Shown in pieces: positions 10,580-21,995 of a stretch of DNA of 64,000 bases. This DNA comes from Molanna angustata (Eukaryota > Arthropoda > Insecta > Trichoptera > Molannidae). Position numbers and translations under genes: made by a program. Numbering within the stretch: the first letter of the stretch is position 1; each line of letters opens with the position of its first letter. The stretch covers positions 30,976,132 through 31,040,131 of the forward strand of contig OY754981.1 in the NCBI GenBank assembly GCA_963576475.1, in the 5' to 3' direction. A model generated the notes under the pieces. It was not told where the DNA came from. It saw nothing but the letters and a program-made list of their open reading frames with translations, and did no database searches.

Positions 10580-12049
10580 ATGCCGGTTACGAGACACTCG
10601 CCGAGGTCAGTGGACACCGAAGCCGGACCTCAAGCTCCGATGGAGCCTCCGAGCAACACCACCGCGCCTCCGCCGTTTCTGGATTCGGCGACGGAAAATC
10701 CAGTGGCGCCCAGCTATGTGATATCTACCACCCGCCCACCTCGTCTGACGGCCACATTTAATGGCCACCCCGAAGAGAGCCCACGCAGGTTCATCAGAAG
10801 GTGTGAGGAATACTTCGTTGCAGCGGGAACTCACCCTGAAGACAAGGTATACGTCTTCGAAGAGCGTCTACGAGACGAGGCGGAGTCATGGTGGGAGATT
10901 CATCGGCAACAATATAGGCCATGGCCTGAAGTCGTGAAACTATTCACGCAATATTATGATAATCCAAAGACGATGATGGCCCTGCAGGGCAAATTCTTCA
11001 TTGCGGAACAGTCGGAGTCCGAGTCGGCATACGACTTCCTCTGCAGGAAGCTGCGCCTGAGGCAGAGGGTGGACCCAGACTGCACTGAAGGAGACCTGGA
11101 TATGTACCTCCCGGGTATAATATCGCAATTACGACCGCCTCATAACACAATTGAGGTGAGCTCGATGAGCGAGCTCCTCAAGAAGGCCCTCACTTGGGAA
11201 GGCCCTCGGCATCTACCCATGGAGGAAAGACAACGAGAGGTGCCGCGGCGCGACAAGCGCTCACCTCGGCGGTCACTAAGGTGGCAGTCACCTCCACCCG
11301 AGCGGGATTATCACCGGAGAAGCGGACGATCACCTGCAAGAGAGAGGGCCCAGTCTCCAAGGCGGGAACACAGGCGTTCGCCGTCCCGAGACAGACGACG
11401 CACCCACTCGCCCAGCCCGCGCGTCAACCAGGTTGAATCGAGGAACACTCGACGGTATTCACCATCGCCGGACCGCGCCTATGATCACCGCTCTCCAAGA
11501 CGGGAGCAAAGACGCTCTCCATCTCGGGAACATCGCCGTGCCCGCACACCCAGCACACGCACCCACGCCTACGAGCACCGTTCTCCAAGGCGGGAGCATA
11601 GGCGTTCTCCGTCCAGAGACAGACGGCGCGCCCGCTCGCCCAGCGCACACGCCCACCAGGTCGAGTCAAGGACCACGCGACGGCAATCACCCTCGCCAGC
11701 CCGCGCCTACAATCACCGCTCTCCAAGGCGGGAGCATAGGCGCTCCCCACAACGACGCGCCCGCTCACCCAGCCCACGCGTCAACCAGGTGGAAGAGAGA
11801 TATGCGTCTCCCCGTCGAGACTACCGGCGTACTAACAATGAGCACGCCTCCAACGCCGAGTACCCCCCAACACCAGAGGACTGGAGTTACGAGGATGAGC
11901 CCGCCCCCCCTGTGAGGCCGGCTCCAAGGAATCCTCAGCGGGGAGGATACCGGGGAGGACACCGAGGCGCCGCGACGCAACACGTGCAAGGACGCCGCCC
12001 ACGAGATGCCCCGGCTTCGGGAAACGACCGGGCCCCGGCGACGCATTAA
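10580..12049 (+). CDS. Gag-like protein with SR-rich tail
   Basis: The ATG at 10580 (MPVTRHSPRS) gives 489 residues; a GTG two codons earlier is less likely. Residues about 55-200 resemble the retrotransposon gag (capsid) family, with FNGHPEESPRRFIRRCEEYF, the WW-containing DEAESWWEI and an AYDFLCRKLRLRQRVDP helix region. Residues about 210-400 are tandem arginine/serine repeats (SPRREHRRSPSRDRRR type), resembling SR splicing-factor tails. No CCHC zinc knuckle is visible, so basic repeats may provide nucleic-acid binding; that is inference. The C-terminus is RGG-like (RGGYRGGHRG). The pol frame is open upstream into the end of gag in the -1 frame, consistent with frameshift expression. Confidence 0.85.
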   Translation: MPVTRHSPRSVDTEAGPQAPMEPPSNTTAPPPFLDSATENPVAPSYVISTTRPPRLTATFNGHPEESPRRFIRRCEEYFVAAGTHPEDKVYVFEERLRDEAESWWEIHRQQYRPWPEVVKLFTQYYDNPKTMMALQGKFFIAEQSESESAYDFLCRKLRLRQRVDPDCTEGDLDMYLPGIISQLRPPHNTIEVSSMSELLKKALTWEGPRHLPMEERQREVPRRDKRSPRRSLRWQSPPPERDYHRRSGRSPARERAQSPRREHRRSPSRDRRRTHSPSPRVNQVESRNTRRYSPSPDRAYDHRSPRREQRRSPSREHRRARTPSTRTHAYEHRSPRREHRRSPSRDRRRARSPSAHAHQVESRTTRRQSPSPARAYNHRSPRREHRRSPQRRARSPSPRVNQVEERYASPRRDYRRTNNEHASNAEYPPTPEDWSYEDEPAPPVRPAPRNPQRGGYRGGHRGAATQHVQGRRPRDAPASGNDRAPATH

Positions 12050-12111
12050 TTCCTGATCGTCGTCGGGGTGATTCCGCCGTATGCAACGCGGCGGTCAACG
12101 AGATCCAGACT

Positions 12112-13974
12112 TTGCCCAGGGTACGGGCAGAGATATCTGGCCAGGAACGGCGGGTCCTCCTGGACTCCGCCTGCTCTCACAACCTTGTGCGAGAAGACTT
12201 AGTGCCCCACCATCTGATTAGGCCCTCGGAAGTGGAGTCCTTGGGCCAGGCAGACACCCACACCAGGGTCAGGGTGGTGGGGGAGACCGCTCTGACCATC
12301 AAACTTGGTGACCAGCAGACGACCATCGACTTCCTGGTGATGGAAGACCTCCGGGAAGAAGCCATTCTCGGAATCCGATGGCTGAAGGACGAGGAGGCCG
12401 CACTGGACTTCAGACGCGGCTGCGTCACCTTCGGTAGGAGCGAACGGGCTAGCTCCTTGTTTTACCCAGAACCTCGACCAAGGCCGCGAGATGCCGCCTA
12501 CCCGGACCTCACCAGGAACCTGGACGCCGTAGTAGAAATGCTCACTGCTGAGGCCAGTGAGCCGCTGCCCGCCGGACGCATTGACTCGCCGGTACCAGCA
12601 GCGTCGGTGGGGCACGAACCAATTCAAGAAGATCCCGCGGACGTAACCCCGGTCCAAGGGGCAACTCTGGCCGAAACAGTCCGGCTCACCCAATCACGGG
12701 ACACCACCGTCCAGAAGAGGATACGGGTGTGGCTCCGCCTTCACACCCGCCCGCCTCGTAGGACGACGGGCAGGCAACCACACTACCACCGTTACATGGT
12801 GAGGGACGACGTGTTGTGGAAGAGGGACACCGGCCGAGAGGATCGTCTGGTGGTTCCAGACTCGGTGGTTCCTCAGGTGCTCGAGGAGTACCACGACTCC
12901 CCAACAGCCGTACACCCGGGAGCAAAGGAGACAACGAGAGCCATCGGTGCCCGCTTTTGGTGGCCGAATATGGCAACGGACGTTGCCACTTACGTACGAC
13001 ACTGCCTGATTTGCGCCAGAACCAAGGGAGGTGGAGGACCCACAGCCACTCCCCAGGGAGCTATCGCTCCCCGCCGGCCGTTTGAGATAATCGCGGTGGA
13101 TTTAATGGGCCCCTATCCGGCGACAAGGCATGCAAATAAATACATCTTGGTGGTCACCGACCTGTTCACGCGGTGGGTAGAGGCCTACCCATTGCGGTCC
13201 ACTAAGACGGTGAAGTTAATCGAGGTCATAGAAAGAGAGTACCTCCCCAGGTACGGTCATCCGCGGAGGGTGATAACAGACAATGGCCCACAGTTCGGGC
13301 ACAAGCTCTGGCGGGAGGCAATGGACAGATGGCGGTCCGAGCACTGGACTACCGCCGTCTACCACGCCAGAGCCAACCCGGTTGAGAGAAGAAATCAGGA
13401 GGTGAAGAAGTGTCTTAGGATCCTCCTGCAAGACGCGCCCCACACCACGTGGGACGACAGACTGCCCGCCGTCCTGACAGCCCTTCGCAACCGAAGGAAC
13501 GACGCAACAGGCATCACCCCAGCCGAGGCCCTGCACGGCCACGACCTCCACCGCCCAGGGGAATGGGATGCCATACCCCTGGCAGATGAGCGACCTCCGG
13601 ACTCAGCGCCGGTCCGAGACCGCGAACCAATGGACGAGAGAGTCCGAAACCACCAGCGCGCGTACCAAGAGCGGTACGCCCGAAATACCCAAGGGACACC
13701 CACCTACGAAACAGGCCAGTTGGTACTGGTCCACGAACACCACCCTGCAGGCACGCAGGGACCGCCCGGTGTATTCGCCGGTTTCGCAGCTAAGTGGTGC
13801 GGGCCACACAAGGTCCTAATGTCGGTAGGACGTGGAAATGTCTACTGGATCGACCGAAGAGGCAAACCAGCAAAGTATCATGTATCCCGCCTGAAACCCG
13901 CTCCGCCTTCCTGGGAGGAAGCAGCAACTATGGAAGCCACTCCGGCTTCCGGCCAAGAAAGCGGGGGGGATTGA
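12112..13974 (+). CDS. Protease-like plus integrase polyprotein, reverse transcriptase missing
   Basis: The frame is open from before the gag stop (12049), so the TTG at 12112 is only a nominal start; a -1 frameshift from gag is the likely route. Residues 1-110 resemble a retropepsin: VLLDSACSHNLV has D18-S-A where DSG or DTG is normal, and ILGIRWL follows near 85. After a proline-rich linker comes the integrase zinc domain (H261, H268, C298, C301), then the integrase core with D330 (AVDLMGPYP), D390 (ITDNGPQF) and E425 (NPVERRNQE). A C-terminal chromodomain-like or GPF-type tail region continues to 620 residues. The roughly 500-600 residues of reverse transcriptase and RNase H that lie between protease and integrase in Ty3/gypsy pol are absent, without breaking the frame. 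The last codons enter the 3' LTR. Confidence 0.88.
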   Translation: MPRVRAEISGQERRVLLDSACSHNLVREDLVPHHLIRPSEVESLGQADTHTRVRVVGETALTIKLGDQQTTIDFLVMEDLREEAILGIRWLKDEEAALDFRRGCVTFGRSERASSLFYPEPRPRPRDAAYPDLTRNLDAVVEMLTAEASEPLPAGRIDSPVPAASVGHEPIQEDPADVTPVQGATLAETVRLTQSRDTTVQKRIRVWLRLHTRPPRRTTGRQPHYHRYMVRDDVLWKRDTGREDRLVVPDSVVPQVLEEYHDSPTAVHPGAKETTRAIGARFWWPNMATDVATYVRHCLICARTKGGGGPTATPQGAIAPRRPFEIIAVDLMGPYPATRHANKYILVVTDLFTRWVEAYPLRSTKTVKLIEVIEREYLPRYGHPRRVITDNGPQFGHKLWREAMDRWRSEHWTTAVYHARANPVERRNQEVKKCLRILLQDAPHTTWDDRLPAVLTALRNRRNDATGITPAEALHGHDLHRPGEWDAIPLADERPPDSAPVRDREPMDERVRNHQRAYQERYARNTQGTPTYETGQLVLVHEHHPAGTQGPPGVFAGFAAKWCGPHKVLMSVGRGNVYWIDRRGKPAKYHVSRLKPAPPSWEEAATMEATPASGQESGGD

Positions 13975-15651
13975 TGCGCCTGTAATGGGTGACCGGACCC
14001 GGCGTCCTTCCATAGCGAAGTTAAAAACGCACCCAGCCTAGCATGCTCACGATACGGTCGCATCCCGGATCGATGTCGACCGTATAACGATACCACGTGA
14101 CATGCCTGGACAAGTGAGTCAACCAATCAGCGCGCACCGCGCCGGCCAATCAGAGACCGCGTTGTATCGGCGAATCAGAGCGAGCGGTCAGCACTCGCCG
14201 TACAACCGGCCAATCAGAGCGCGCCACAATCGGCTGGCGGCGTATAAATATGGGTCGACCGCGCTAACCGAGATCAGATCGCCACTCTACAAGCTACGAG
14301 CAAGACCTCCGCCAGACCACTTCAGTCGGGAAGACTCCAGCCGCAACAGTGTTGAACGGACCTGGCCCTGCCTGTCGTGTCGGATCGACGAAGAAGCGAC
14401 TTCCACCCCGACGTGGCCGTCGAGTCTAAACACTTCGATATCTCTCGAGCACTCCGACCTCGCACCAGCCTGGACCTGCGCCCAGCGGCCAGCCCCAGTC
14501 ACTGCTTCTGCCACTGCACCGCCTTCCCGGACTGCGCCCCTGGACTGCGGCACTGGTCTGCGCCCCTGGACTGCGACACTGGTCTGCGCCCCTGGTCTGC
14601 ACCACTGGTTTGCACCCCTGCCACTGCGCCCCTGGACTGCGCCCCTGGCCTGCGCCCCTGGTCTGCGCCCCTGGTCTGCGCCCCTGGTCTGCACCACTGG
14701 TCTGCACCCCTGCCACTGCGCCCCTGGACTGCGCCCCTGGCCTGCGCCCCTGGTCTGCACCACTGGTCTGCACCACCTGCCACTGCGCCCCTGGTTTGCG
14801 CACCTGCTCTACGCCCCTGGTCACCAGCCTGAGTCACGCCCTGCAACCAGCCCCAGCCGCTGCCACTGCGCCCCTGCTCCGCGCTCCTGGTTTGCGCACC
14901 TGCTCTGCGTCCCTGGTTTGCGCACCTGCTGCTCTACGCCCCTGGTCACCAGCCTGAGCCACGCCCTGCAACCAGCCCCAGCCGCTGCCACTGCGCCCCT
15001 GCTCCGCGCCCCTGGTTTGCGCACCAGCTCTGCGCCCCTGGTTTGCGCACCAGCTCTGCGCCCCTGGTTTGCGCACATGCTCTGCGCCCCTGGTTTGTGC
15101 ACCTGCTCTGCACCCCTGGTTTGCGCACCTGCTCTGCGCCCCTGGTTTGCGCACCTGCTCTGCGCCCCTGGTTTGCGCACCTGCTCTGCGCCCCTGGTTT
15201 GCGCACCTGCTCTGCGCCCCTGGTTTGCGCACCTGCTCTGCGCCCCCGGTTTGCGCACCTGCTCTGCACCCCTGCTTTGCGCACCTGCTCTGTGCCCCTG
15301 CTTAGCGCACCTGCTCTGCGCCCCGGGTCTGCGCACCTGATCTGTGTGGTTAGTGTTTGTGATAGGACACATCTGGTGATCGTGATAGGACACGCTAGTG
15401 TTTGTGATAGGACACATCTTGTGATTATAATAGAACATACTTGTGCTTGTGATAGGACGCTATTTATTTTGTTGTGAATTTGGACATTAAGGGATTCTCC
15501 TGCCATTGTTGACTATTGTGTGTATTTTGTGTATTGTTCTGTGTCTCACAATAAACATTATTGACAATTATACCGGCTTTTCACTGCTCTGTTCCTCCTT
15601 TTGACCCCGAGTGTGTGGTTAATCTCCAAACCATACATCTCGGGCGTATCA
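13972..15651 (+). repeat. 3' LTR (1680 bp) of the large LTR element
   Basis: Same length as the 5' LTR and encodes the same frames. Its minisatellite is at 14534-15338. The terminal CA is intact here. Confidence 0.93.
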
Positions 15652-15798
15652 ACCCAATCCTTTTCCACCCTTTCCGCGGCCTGTCATCTTGGTTTGCTTT
15701 TATCTGTCTGTCTTCTAGCAAAGAAAATTAACGGAGCGCGCCGACGTGTACCGTAGGCGAGTCAGTCGATTTGTGTAGCTCCTACGGATCGCGGCTCT

Positions 15799-15809
15799 TA
15801 TATATATAC
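15799..15809 (-). promoter_or_regulatory. TATA box of the split H4, unit A
   Basis: TATATATATAAG on the minus strand, about 112 bp upstream of the H4 ATG, as in the intact copies. Confidence 0.75.
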
Positions 15810-16800
15810 GATATTCTGAGGCGCACAGTCGTGTCGCTGGATCGAACGAACCTCCAGGGCCGTATCTAACGCGTGCGTAGCCTGTTTGAAAAAGAAAAAA
15901 AAACATGACGAAATGTAGATTATTGGCAATCACCTTCAATTGATTAGATTATTATGTTTGTATTTTTTATTTCTTTTTTCACATCGTGTTTCGAATGTAC
16001 CCGCCCTATGATGATGATAAAAAAAAGAAATAATTAATAAATAAAAAAAATATGTTCAGGTATTACTTTTTTTTTTATACAGGTAAGTTAAAACATGTTT
16101 TTGGCATGAAACTGTATATATCATTTTTGATATTATTATTATTATTATTATTATTATGTATGCTGTATGTTTTCTGAATAAAAATAAAATAAAAATAATA
16201 AAAAATTGACTAACCGTCTGAGACGTTTCGACTGACTGTAAAATCAGAGTATTTATCTATTTTTAGAGTAATAATAATACAGAAATATGACAATTTCGCT
16301 CCACAAATAATTAGTGCTCATTTACTCTGTCCCAGTTGATACTCTACAAGCGACGCGGTCCTGTGCTCAGGGGGAAACGTTGAGCTTGCCGTTGCCTTCT
16401 CTTTCGCACTCATAACCGCCGTCGAGTCGTATCAAAACACACCGCCGAAGAAGTTTTTTATTTTTCAGTGTGCAATCATTAATCGGTCATAAATGCATTA
16501 CATCGACGGTTGTCTTATGAAAATAATATATAATACATTCATAATATAATAATAATAACATACAGTATCCGAGTGAGCCTCCACGTGTGCGACAGAGAGA
16601 CGAATATATATATTATATGAAGGGAGGGGGTGAGGGGCGGAACTTGTCATATCAAACAACGGTGACGAGCAGTGGCGTTGCGCCGCACTTACTCGACTTG
16701 CACTTTTTAACCAGACAAGACGCACACCACTTATTTTTGTCATCCATCGTTAATCCCCATTGAACTGCTTTAAAAAAATGAAAAAAAAAAAAAAAAAAAA
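15810..16800. other. H4-H3 spacer, first part, unit A
   Basis: AT-rich, with an ATT trinucleotide run (about 16133-16156) and a poly(A) run ending at 16800. No gene is recognised. Confidence 0.65.
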
Positions 16801-17661
16801 CGTCGATACTGCTCTTGTTGTTTCGCATCACAACGAGATGGAGGCTCGCAGACTATTGCAATATGATTATGACAGACTTGTACTGTGGTCACATGATTAT
16901 GGTCTGTTGATTAATGCCAAGGAAACCAAATTGATGCACATCCGTTCTCCAAGTATGGCAACGACGAATCTGTTACCAAGAATTGTCTCACATGATCACC
17001 AATGTATTCATAGAAATGTCGAGCTCCCCATCTCTTGTGATTGTCCGTGTATAGATGTTGTAAATAGTTTTGTATATTTAGGTTTAACTATATATTATAG
17101 GTTTAAGTGGGATCTACGTGTAAATAAAATTTGTAAACGTTTGCGATCCATAGCTGGTAAGATATTTAGGATAAATTACTTTGTACCCATGACCACACTC
17201 ATACTAATATACAAGTCTTTGGCGGAATCTGTAATCAGATATGGTATATAAGTAGTTGGGTTAATTGCACCAATACCAATTTGAAAAAAGTCATGCTCGC
17301 ACAAAAATCAATTCTGAGATTACTCGTTAAAAAAAATGTTTGTACCGCGGCGCGTAATAATATCTCACTTTATTTTAAAAAATTGAATGTTTTATCCGCC
17401 AAAGGCTTGTTTTGGGAAAGAACGATCCTTGGCCAGTTTTTAAAGGACGAATATAAAGACAGACCGCAACACACGCATTACACTAGATTTTAATTTAACG
17501 ACGGATATGTAGTTCCAAAATACGGTAAGAGAACGCTAGAATATAATGTACCTAAATTGCTTAATATGATGCCGGCATCTATTAAAAAATGCAAAAGCAA
17601 TAACAATCTTAAATGACTGGTCAAGGAATGGCTATTGAGGTGTGGATTTATATATAATTAA
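16801..17661 (+). pseudogene. Fossil of non-LTR reverse transcriptase C-terminal part, unit A
   Basis: Translation gives DRLVLWSHDYGLLINAKETK, SFVYLGLTI and IYKSLAESVIRYGI, which is the thumb/C-terminal region of a non-LTR reverse transcriptase. The frame breaks near 17235 and resumes in another (SSWVNCTNTNLKKVMLAQKS), then breaks again before RTLEYNVPKLLNMMPASIKK. The palm with its catalytic aspartates is missing. The same fossil is in units B (30564-31424) and C (54637-55499), so it was part of the ancestral repeat and has been homogenised with it. Confidence 0.85.
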
Positions 17662-17848
17662 CAGATCACAAACGATTTTAATTTTTTCTCATTTCATTTA
17701 TTTTGATTATTTTAAATAGATAAATATTGTAACATAGGAAGGAGTGTGTATTTGGAAGATCATCTTTGTGTGAAATTTGTATGTCTCTTTTTATTGTAAT
17801 AATGTTGTTGTTATTTTTTTAAAGTATACATAGAATTTGTCTTGAGAA

Positions 17849-17882
17849 CACGCCAACAAGTCTAGAAATTAGACTTGGCGTG
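17849..17882 (+). other. 34-nt hairpin downstream of the reverse transcriptase fossil
   Basis: CACGCC pairs with GGCGTG and AAGTCTA with TAGACTT, with a 3-nt bulge and 5-nt loop. It is probably the 3' UTR hairpin recognised by the element's own reverse transcriptase; this is inference. Confidence 0.6.
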
Positions 17883-17987
17883 ACTCAGAATCATTATTTT
17901 ATTTTTGTAGTACCTATGTTTTTTTTTTTTTTTTTTATTATTATTTTTCAATAAAAAAAAAAATTTAAAGCGATGTTTACAGATAAC

Positions 17988-17990
<3 letters not shown>

Positions 17991-18074
<84 letters not shown>
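17991..18074 (+). repeat. GT microsatellite, unit A
   Basis: About 42 GT units, 170 bp upstream of the H3 promoter elements. Also at 31754-31835 and 55829-55910. Confidence 0.97.
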
Positions 18075-18076
<2 letters not shown>

Positions 18077-18243
18077 ATGTAATAACATATGTAATAAAAT
18101 TTTAATAAAATAAAATAATATTTTTTTTTATGTATTTTGTAATTGTAACTGTTTGTAAAAATAAATAATTAGCTGTAGTTTTTTTAAAATTAAACAAATA
18201 AATTAATGAATGTGCTATAAACACCAATGTCGATCTCGCGAAT

Positions 18244-18345
18244 CACGTGGTTCTTTCAGAAGCGTACCACGTGACGTGATTTTCGTTAACGCCGACCAAT
18301 GAGATGGGCTCATCCGACGAACCGGTCAATTCATATATATTTAAA
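18244..18345 (+). promoter_or_regulatory. H3 promoter, unit A (separated from its leader)
   Basis: Two CACGTG E-boxes (18244-18249 and 18268-18273, the second in GTACCACGTGAC), a CCAAT box in GACCAATGAGA (18296-18300) and a TATA box (TATATATTTAAA, from 18334). A retroelement starts at 18365, about 30 bp after the TATA box, where transcription should begin. Confidence 0.78.
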
Positions 18346-18364
18346 GGCAGGGGGGAAAACGGCG

Positions 18365-19134
18365 TCAATACGAGCCCAATCATACATCCTAACACTTGAA
18401 AAGTATCTCACAGACTGGCGCATTCAAGTGAACCCCACAAAAAGCATTTCCGTCTTGTTCACCAAAAAAATATCCCCCCTCCCCCCCCCCTCTCTGCCTC
18501 TTTGGCACCCAAATTCCATGGTCAGACCACCTTAAATATCTCGGACTCACACTGGACAAATCACTTACGTGGAAACCCCACATCTCTGACATACGGAAAA
18601 AAGCCATCGGCTCACTCGCTGCTCTCTACCCGCTCCTCTGCAGAAACAGCAAGCTATCCGTAGACAACAAATTACACATATACAAAGCTGTTATCAGACC
18701 GTCCCTCACGTACGCAGCTCCCATCTGGGGAACAGCTGCCGCATCACACATATACAAATTGCAAGTAGTGCAGAACAAGGCGATACGCATCATTTTAGAC
18801 GCTCCCTGGTTCGTGCGCAACGCGCAATTACTCAAAGAGACTGACCTCCCCCTCATATCAGACTTCATCAGACAACTAGCCGAAACCTTCTACTCGGGAC
18901 TTCCATCACACCCGAATTCGTCAATCAGCTGCCTCTCAGCATATGACCCAAACACGATCTTTAAACACAAAAGACCAAAATTGATCTTAGCCCGCCCACC
19001 TTCTTAATCTCAGCCTCAATCGTGCTACAAAACTAAAACAACACATTCATTAACATTTCATAACACATACGAAGGATTAAGAGGTCCAACACGAGGACCT
19101 GGAGATCCGAAAACAAACTCACTCTACACTGGGT
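18365..19134 (+). mobile_element. 5'-truncated Jockey-like element at the H3 start site
   Basis: This 770-bp insert splits the H3 promoter from its leader. A GGCG duplication (18361-18364, 19135-19138) matches the single GGCG at 32122-32125 in unit B. It keeps only the C-terminal end of ORF2 and the 3' UTR, which carries a hairpin (AGGTCC/GGACCT, 19082-19100) and ends CTCTACACTG without a poly(A) tail. A sister copy, inverted, lies at 60717-61385. Confidence 0.88.
18371..19007 (+). pseudogene. Jockey-type ORF2 C-terminal fragment
   Basis: Reads LTDWRIQVNPTKSISVLFTK, then shifts frame at a run of C and T (18474-18492), then HLKYLGLTLDKSLTWKPHI and IYKAVIRPSLTYAAPIWG to the stop at 19007. It lacks the endonuclease and the catalytic part of reverse transcriptase. 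The same frame change is present in the copy in unit D, so it predates this insertion or reflects a shared homopolymer change. Confidence 0.85.
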
Positions 19135-19192
19135 GGCGCACCCATAACCATTCACAGCGTTCGTTTTGAGATTACCCAGACAGAAATTGTGA

Positions 19193-19609
<417 letters not shown>

Positions 19610-19702
19610 GTCCTGCTATTTGACAAAAAATATATCGATAATAGCATGGTATCGACACCTACACCACCTTGTCTGCGCGAATGAATATATTTATTTACAA
19701 AA

Positions 19703-19718
19703 GGCCCTTTTCAGGGCC
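19703..19718 (+). terminator. Histone mRNA 3' hairpin of H3, unit A
   Basis: GGCCCTTTTCAGGGCC, 93 nt after the stop codon. Confidence 0.95.
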
Positions 19719-20235
19719 GCAATACTGTATTTTATATCTCTTATGGCTGTAACATGACTTTGCGGCATACCGATGGATGGACGGATGAATCAATAAAAGT
19801 TGATCCCAATAACAAACAACGCATCAAACGACAATAGTTTTGTCTGTATCACCGAATGAAATGAACCAACGATTGTGTTATTTTTTACTCCGCATTATTT
19901 ATTTATTTTTATTTTATCTTCTTTCGTGTCAGCAAACGCATTTAAATAATTTTCTGCCAGTGCCTAGCAACGTTAATAGCACAATCATTGCCCACCATAA
20001 GATCGTGCATAGTGCATTTGACTGGACTTGAGGGGCAGCTGCACAGATGTATATGTTAAATAAAATATTCATTCGCCACGTCCCTCACGGGGTAGGCAGC
20101 AGAGAGAAACGAACGCCACATTTATCTGTCTCGAACACATTCATCGCCCATTTCCAAAATGCGAACAGACCGTTGGATATCATGTACAAAAACAACGCGA
20201 ATTGGCGCACGCTTCTACACAGCTAGTGTTATTAT
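19719..20235. other. H3-H2A spacer, first part, unit A
   Basis: AT-rich; a CGCCACGTCCCTCACGGGGT-type stretch near 20075 is the only GC-richer segment. No gene is recognised. Confidence 0.65.
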
Positions 20236-20520
20236 ATGCGTTTAATATTAAAGGACCTTCAACATATACGAACAAGTCGCTTCTCGAACTCCTTTATTAA
20301 TACAGCAGCCCGACTGTGCAACGATCTTCCGAATTCTGTGTTTCCACCTACGTACAACCCGGGTCTTTTTAAAATCCGAATCAATAAACTCTTCTATACT
20401 GCAAACCCCTCCCAACGCTACGTAGTGCGCTTCGGAAGAGCGAAATGGACCCAAATCCTAATAGCTGGTGTCCCCTACGTAGACACGTTAAAAAAAAAAA
20501 AATTACCTGTCATATTATGA
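20236..20520 (+). pseudogene. Fossil C-terminus of a second non-LTR ORF2, unit A
   Basis: An open stretch reads RTSRFSNSFINTAARLCNDL then PNSVFPPTYNPGLFKIRINK. This is the characteristic last segment of many insect non-LTR ORF2 proteins, where the family usually has an RLWN-type motif. The rest of the element is missing. It recurs in unit C (57298-57582) and, split by an LTR element, in unit B. Confidence 0.75.
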
Positions 20521-20752
20521 TAGCCTCTATAATTTATTTATATGTAATTGTTTGTATAAAAAAAAAAAAAAAAAAATGTACACAGCTGTCGGACTGTTTA
20601 TAAAAATAAATAAAGCAACAACAAAAATGAAAGGCACAATTAATGACATTATCCGTAAATTTAAATTAAGGAAAGAATCTCACACACACACAAACAAACA
20701 CACACACACGTCGGCAAGTTACTGACTGAGAGAAATTTCTACATATATTGGT

Positions 20753-20768
20753 GGCCCTGAAAAGGGCC
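20753..20768 (-). terminator. Histone mRNA 3' hairpin of the H2A pseudogene, unit A
   Basis: GGCCCTGAAAAGGGCC on the plus strand, downstream of the minus-strand H2A. Confidence 0.93.
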
Positions 20769-20865
20769 TTTTTTTTAAGAATGTATCCTTCTTGACCGTC
20801 GCGCGCAACACACCGTAGGTGTGTGTGTGTAATGTGGATGGTTGAACGAATGCGCGTGTGCGGAT

Positions 20866-21230
<365 letters not shown>

Positions 21231-21514
21231 GTCGATGTGTGTGGTTTTGGTTTGTTTTTATTAAATGAAAAACTGAGTGACGACTTGCAACCGTCGACTG
21301 TGCGTGCGTTAAAATTACCATTAGCGGTGAAACTTTTGAATTTACGCAGTGTGCCGGTCGATACCCGACCGTCTTCCCCCCCTCTTCAATCCCCTGTCGG
21401 GCGGTGTGAGCGCTTATCGCTCGGCAAAGTGACAAAATGCAAGTGAATTGAAATTTTGAAGCAATATCTAAAACAGATTCGCACGCACCCAGACTATACT
21501 CTCAAGCAAGCAAG
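21231..21514. promoter_or_regulatory. Divergent H2A/H2B promoter between units A and B
   Basis: 284 bp between the two start codons, shared by minus-strand H2A and plus-strand H2B. No clear TATA box on either side. A near-palindromic CGGTCGATACCCGACCG block (about 21357-21373) is the most conspicuous motif. The same region is intact at 58280-58563. Confidence 0.75.
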
Positions 21515-21889
21515 ATGCCGCCAAAGACGAGTGGTAAAGCCGCCAAGAAGTCAGGCAAGGCTCAGAAGAACATCTCCAAGGGGGACAAGAAGAAGTCGAA
21601 GCGCAGGAGGAAGGAGAGCTACGCAATCTACATCTACAAGGTGTTGAAGCAGGTGCACCCCGACACCGGCATCAGCAGTAAGGCGATGAGCATCATGAAC
21701 AGCTTCGTCAACGACATATTCGAACGCATCGCCGCTGAGGCGTCTCGCCTCGCGCACTACAACAAGCGCTCCACCATCACCAGCAGGGAGATTCAGACGG
21801 CCGTGAGGCTCCTCCTCCCCGGCGAGCTCGCCAAGCACGCCGTCAGCGAAGGTACCAAGGCCGTCACCAAGTACACCAGCTCGAAGTAA
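21515..21889 (+). CDS. H2B: Histone H2B, unit B
   Basis: The 124-residue protein is identical to that at 899. This copy has its full divergent promoter, although the H2A on the other side is frameshifted. Leader, coding region, hairpin and downstream spacer match unit A at a constant offset of 20,616 bp up to the CA repeat, showing that these segments were copied together. Confidence 0.98.
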   Translation: MPPKTSGKAAKKSGKAQKNISKGDKKKSKRRRKESYAIYIYKVLKQVHPDTGISSKAMSIMNSFVNDIFERIAAEASRLAHYNKRSTITSREIQTAVRLLLPGELAKHAVSEGTKAVTKYTSSK

Positions 21890-21995
21890 ACATAGGCGGC
21901 TCAATAATATGTATGTCGACCACCATCATGATCTGATCATCACCACTACCACGACGACGACGAGTCATCACTCGCTCGCACCACATATCTCCAAA

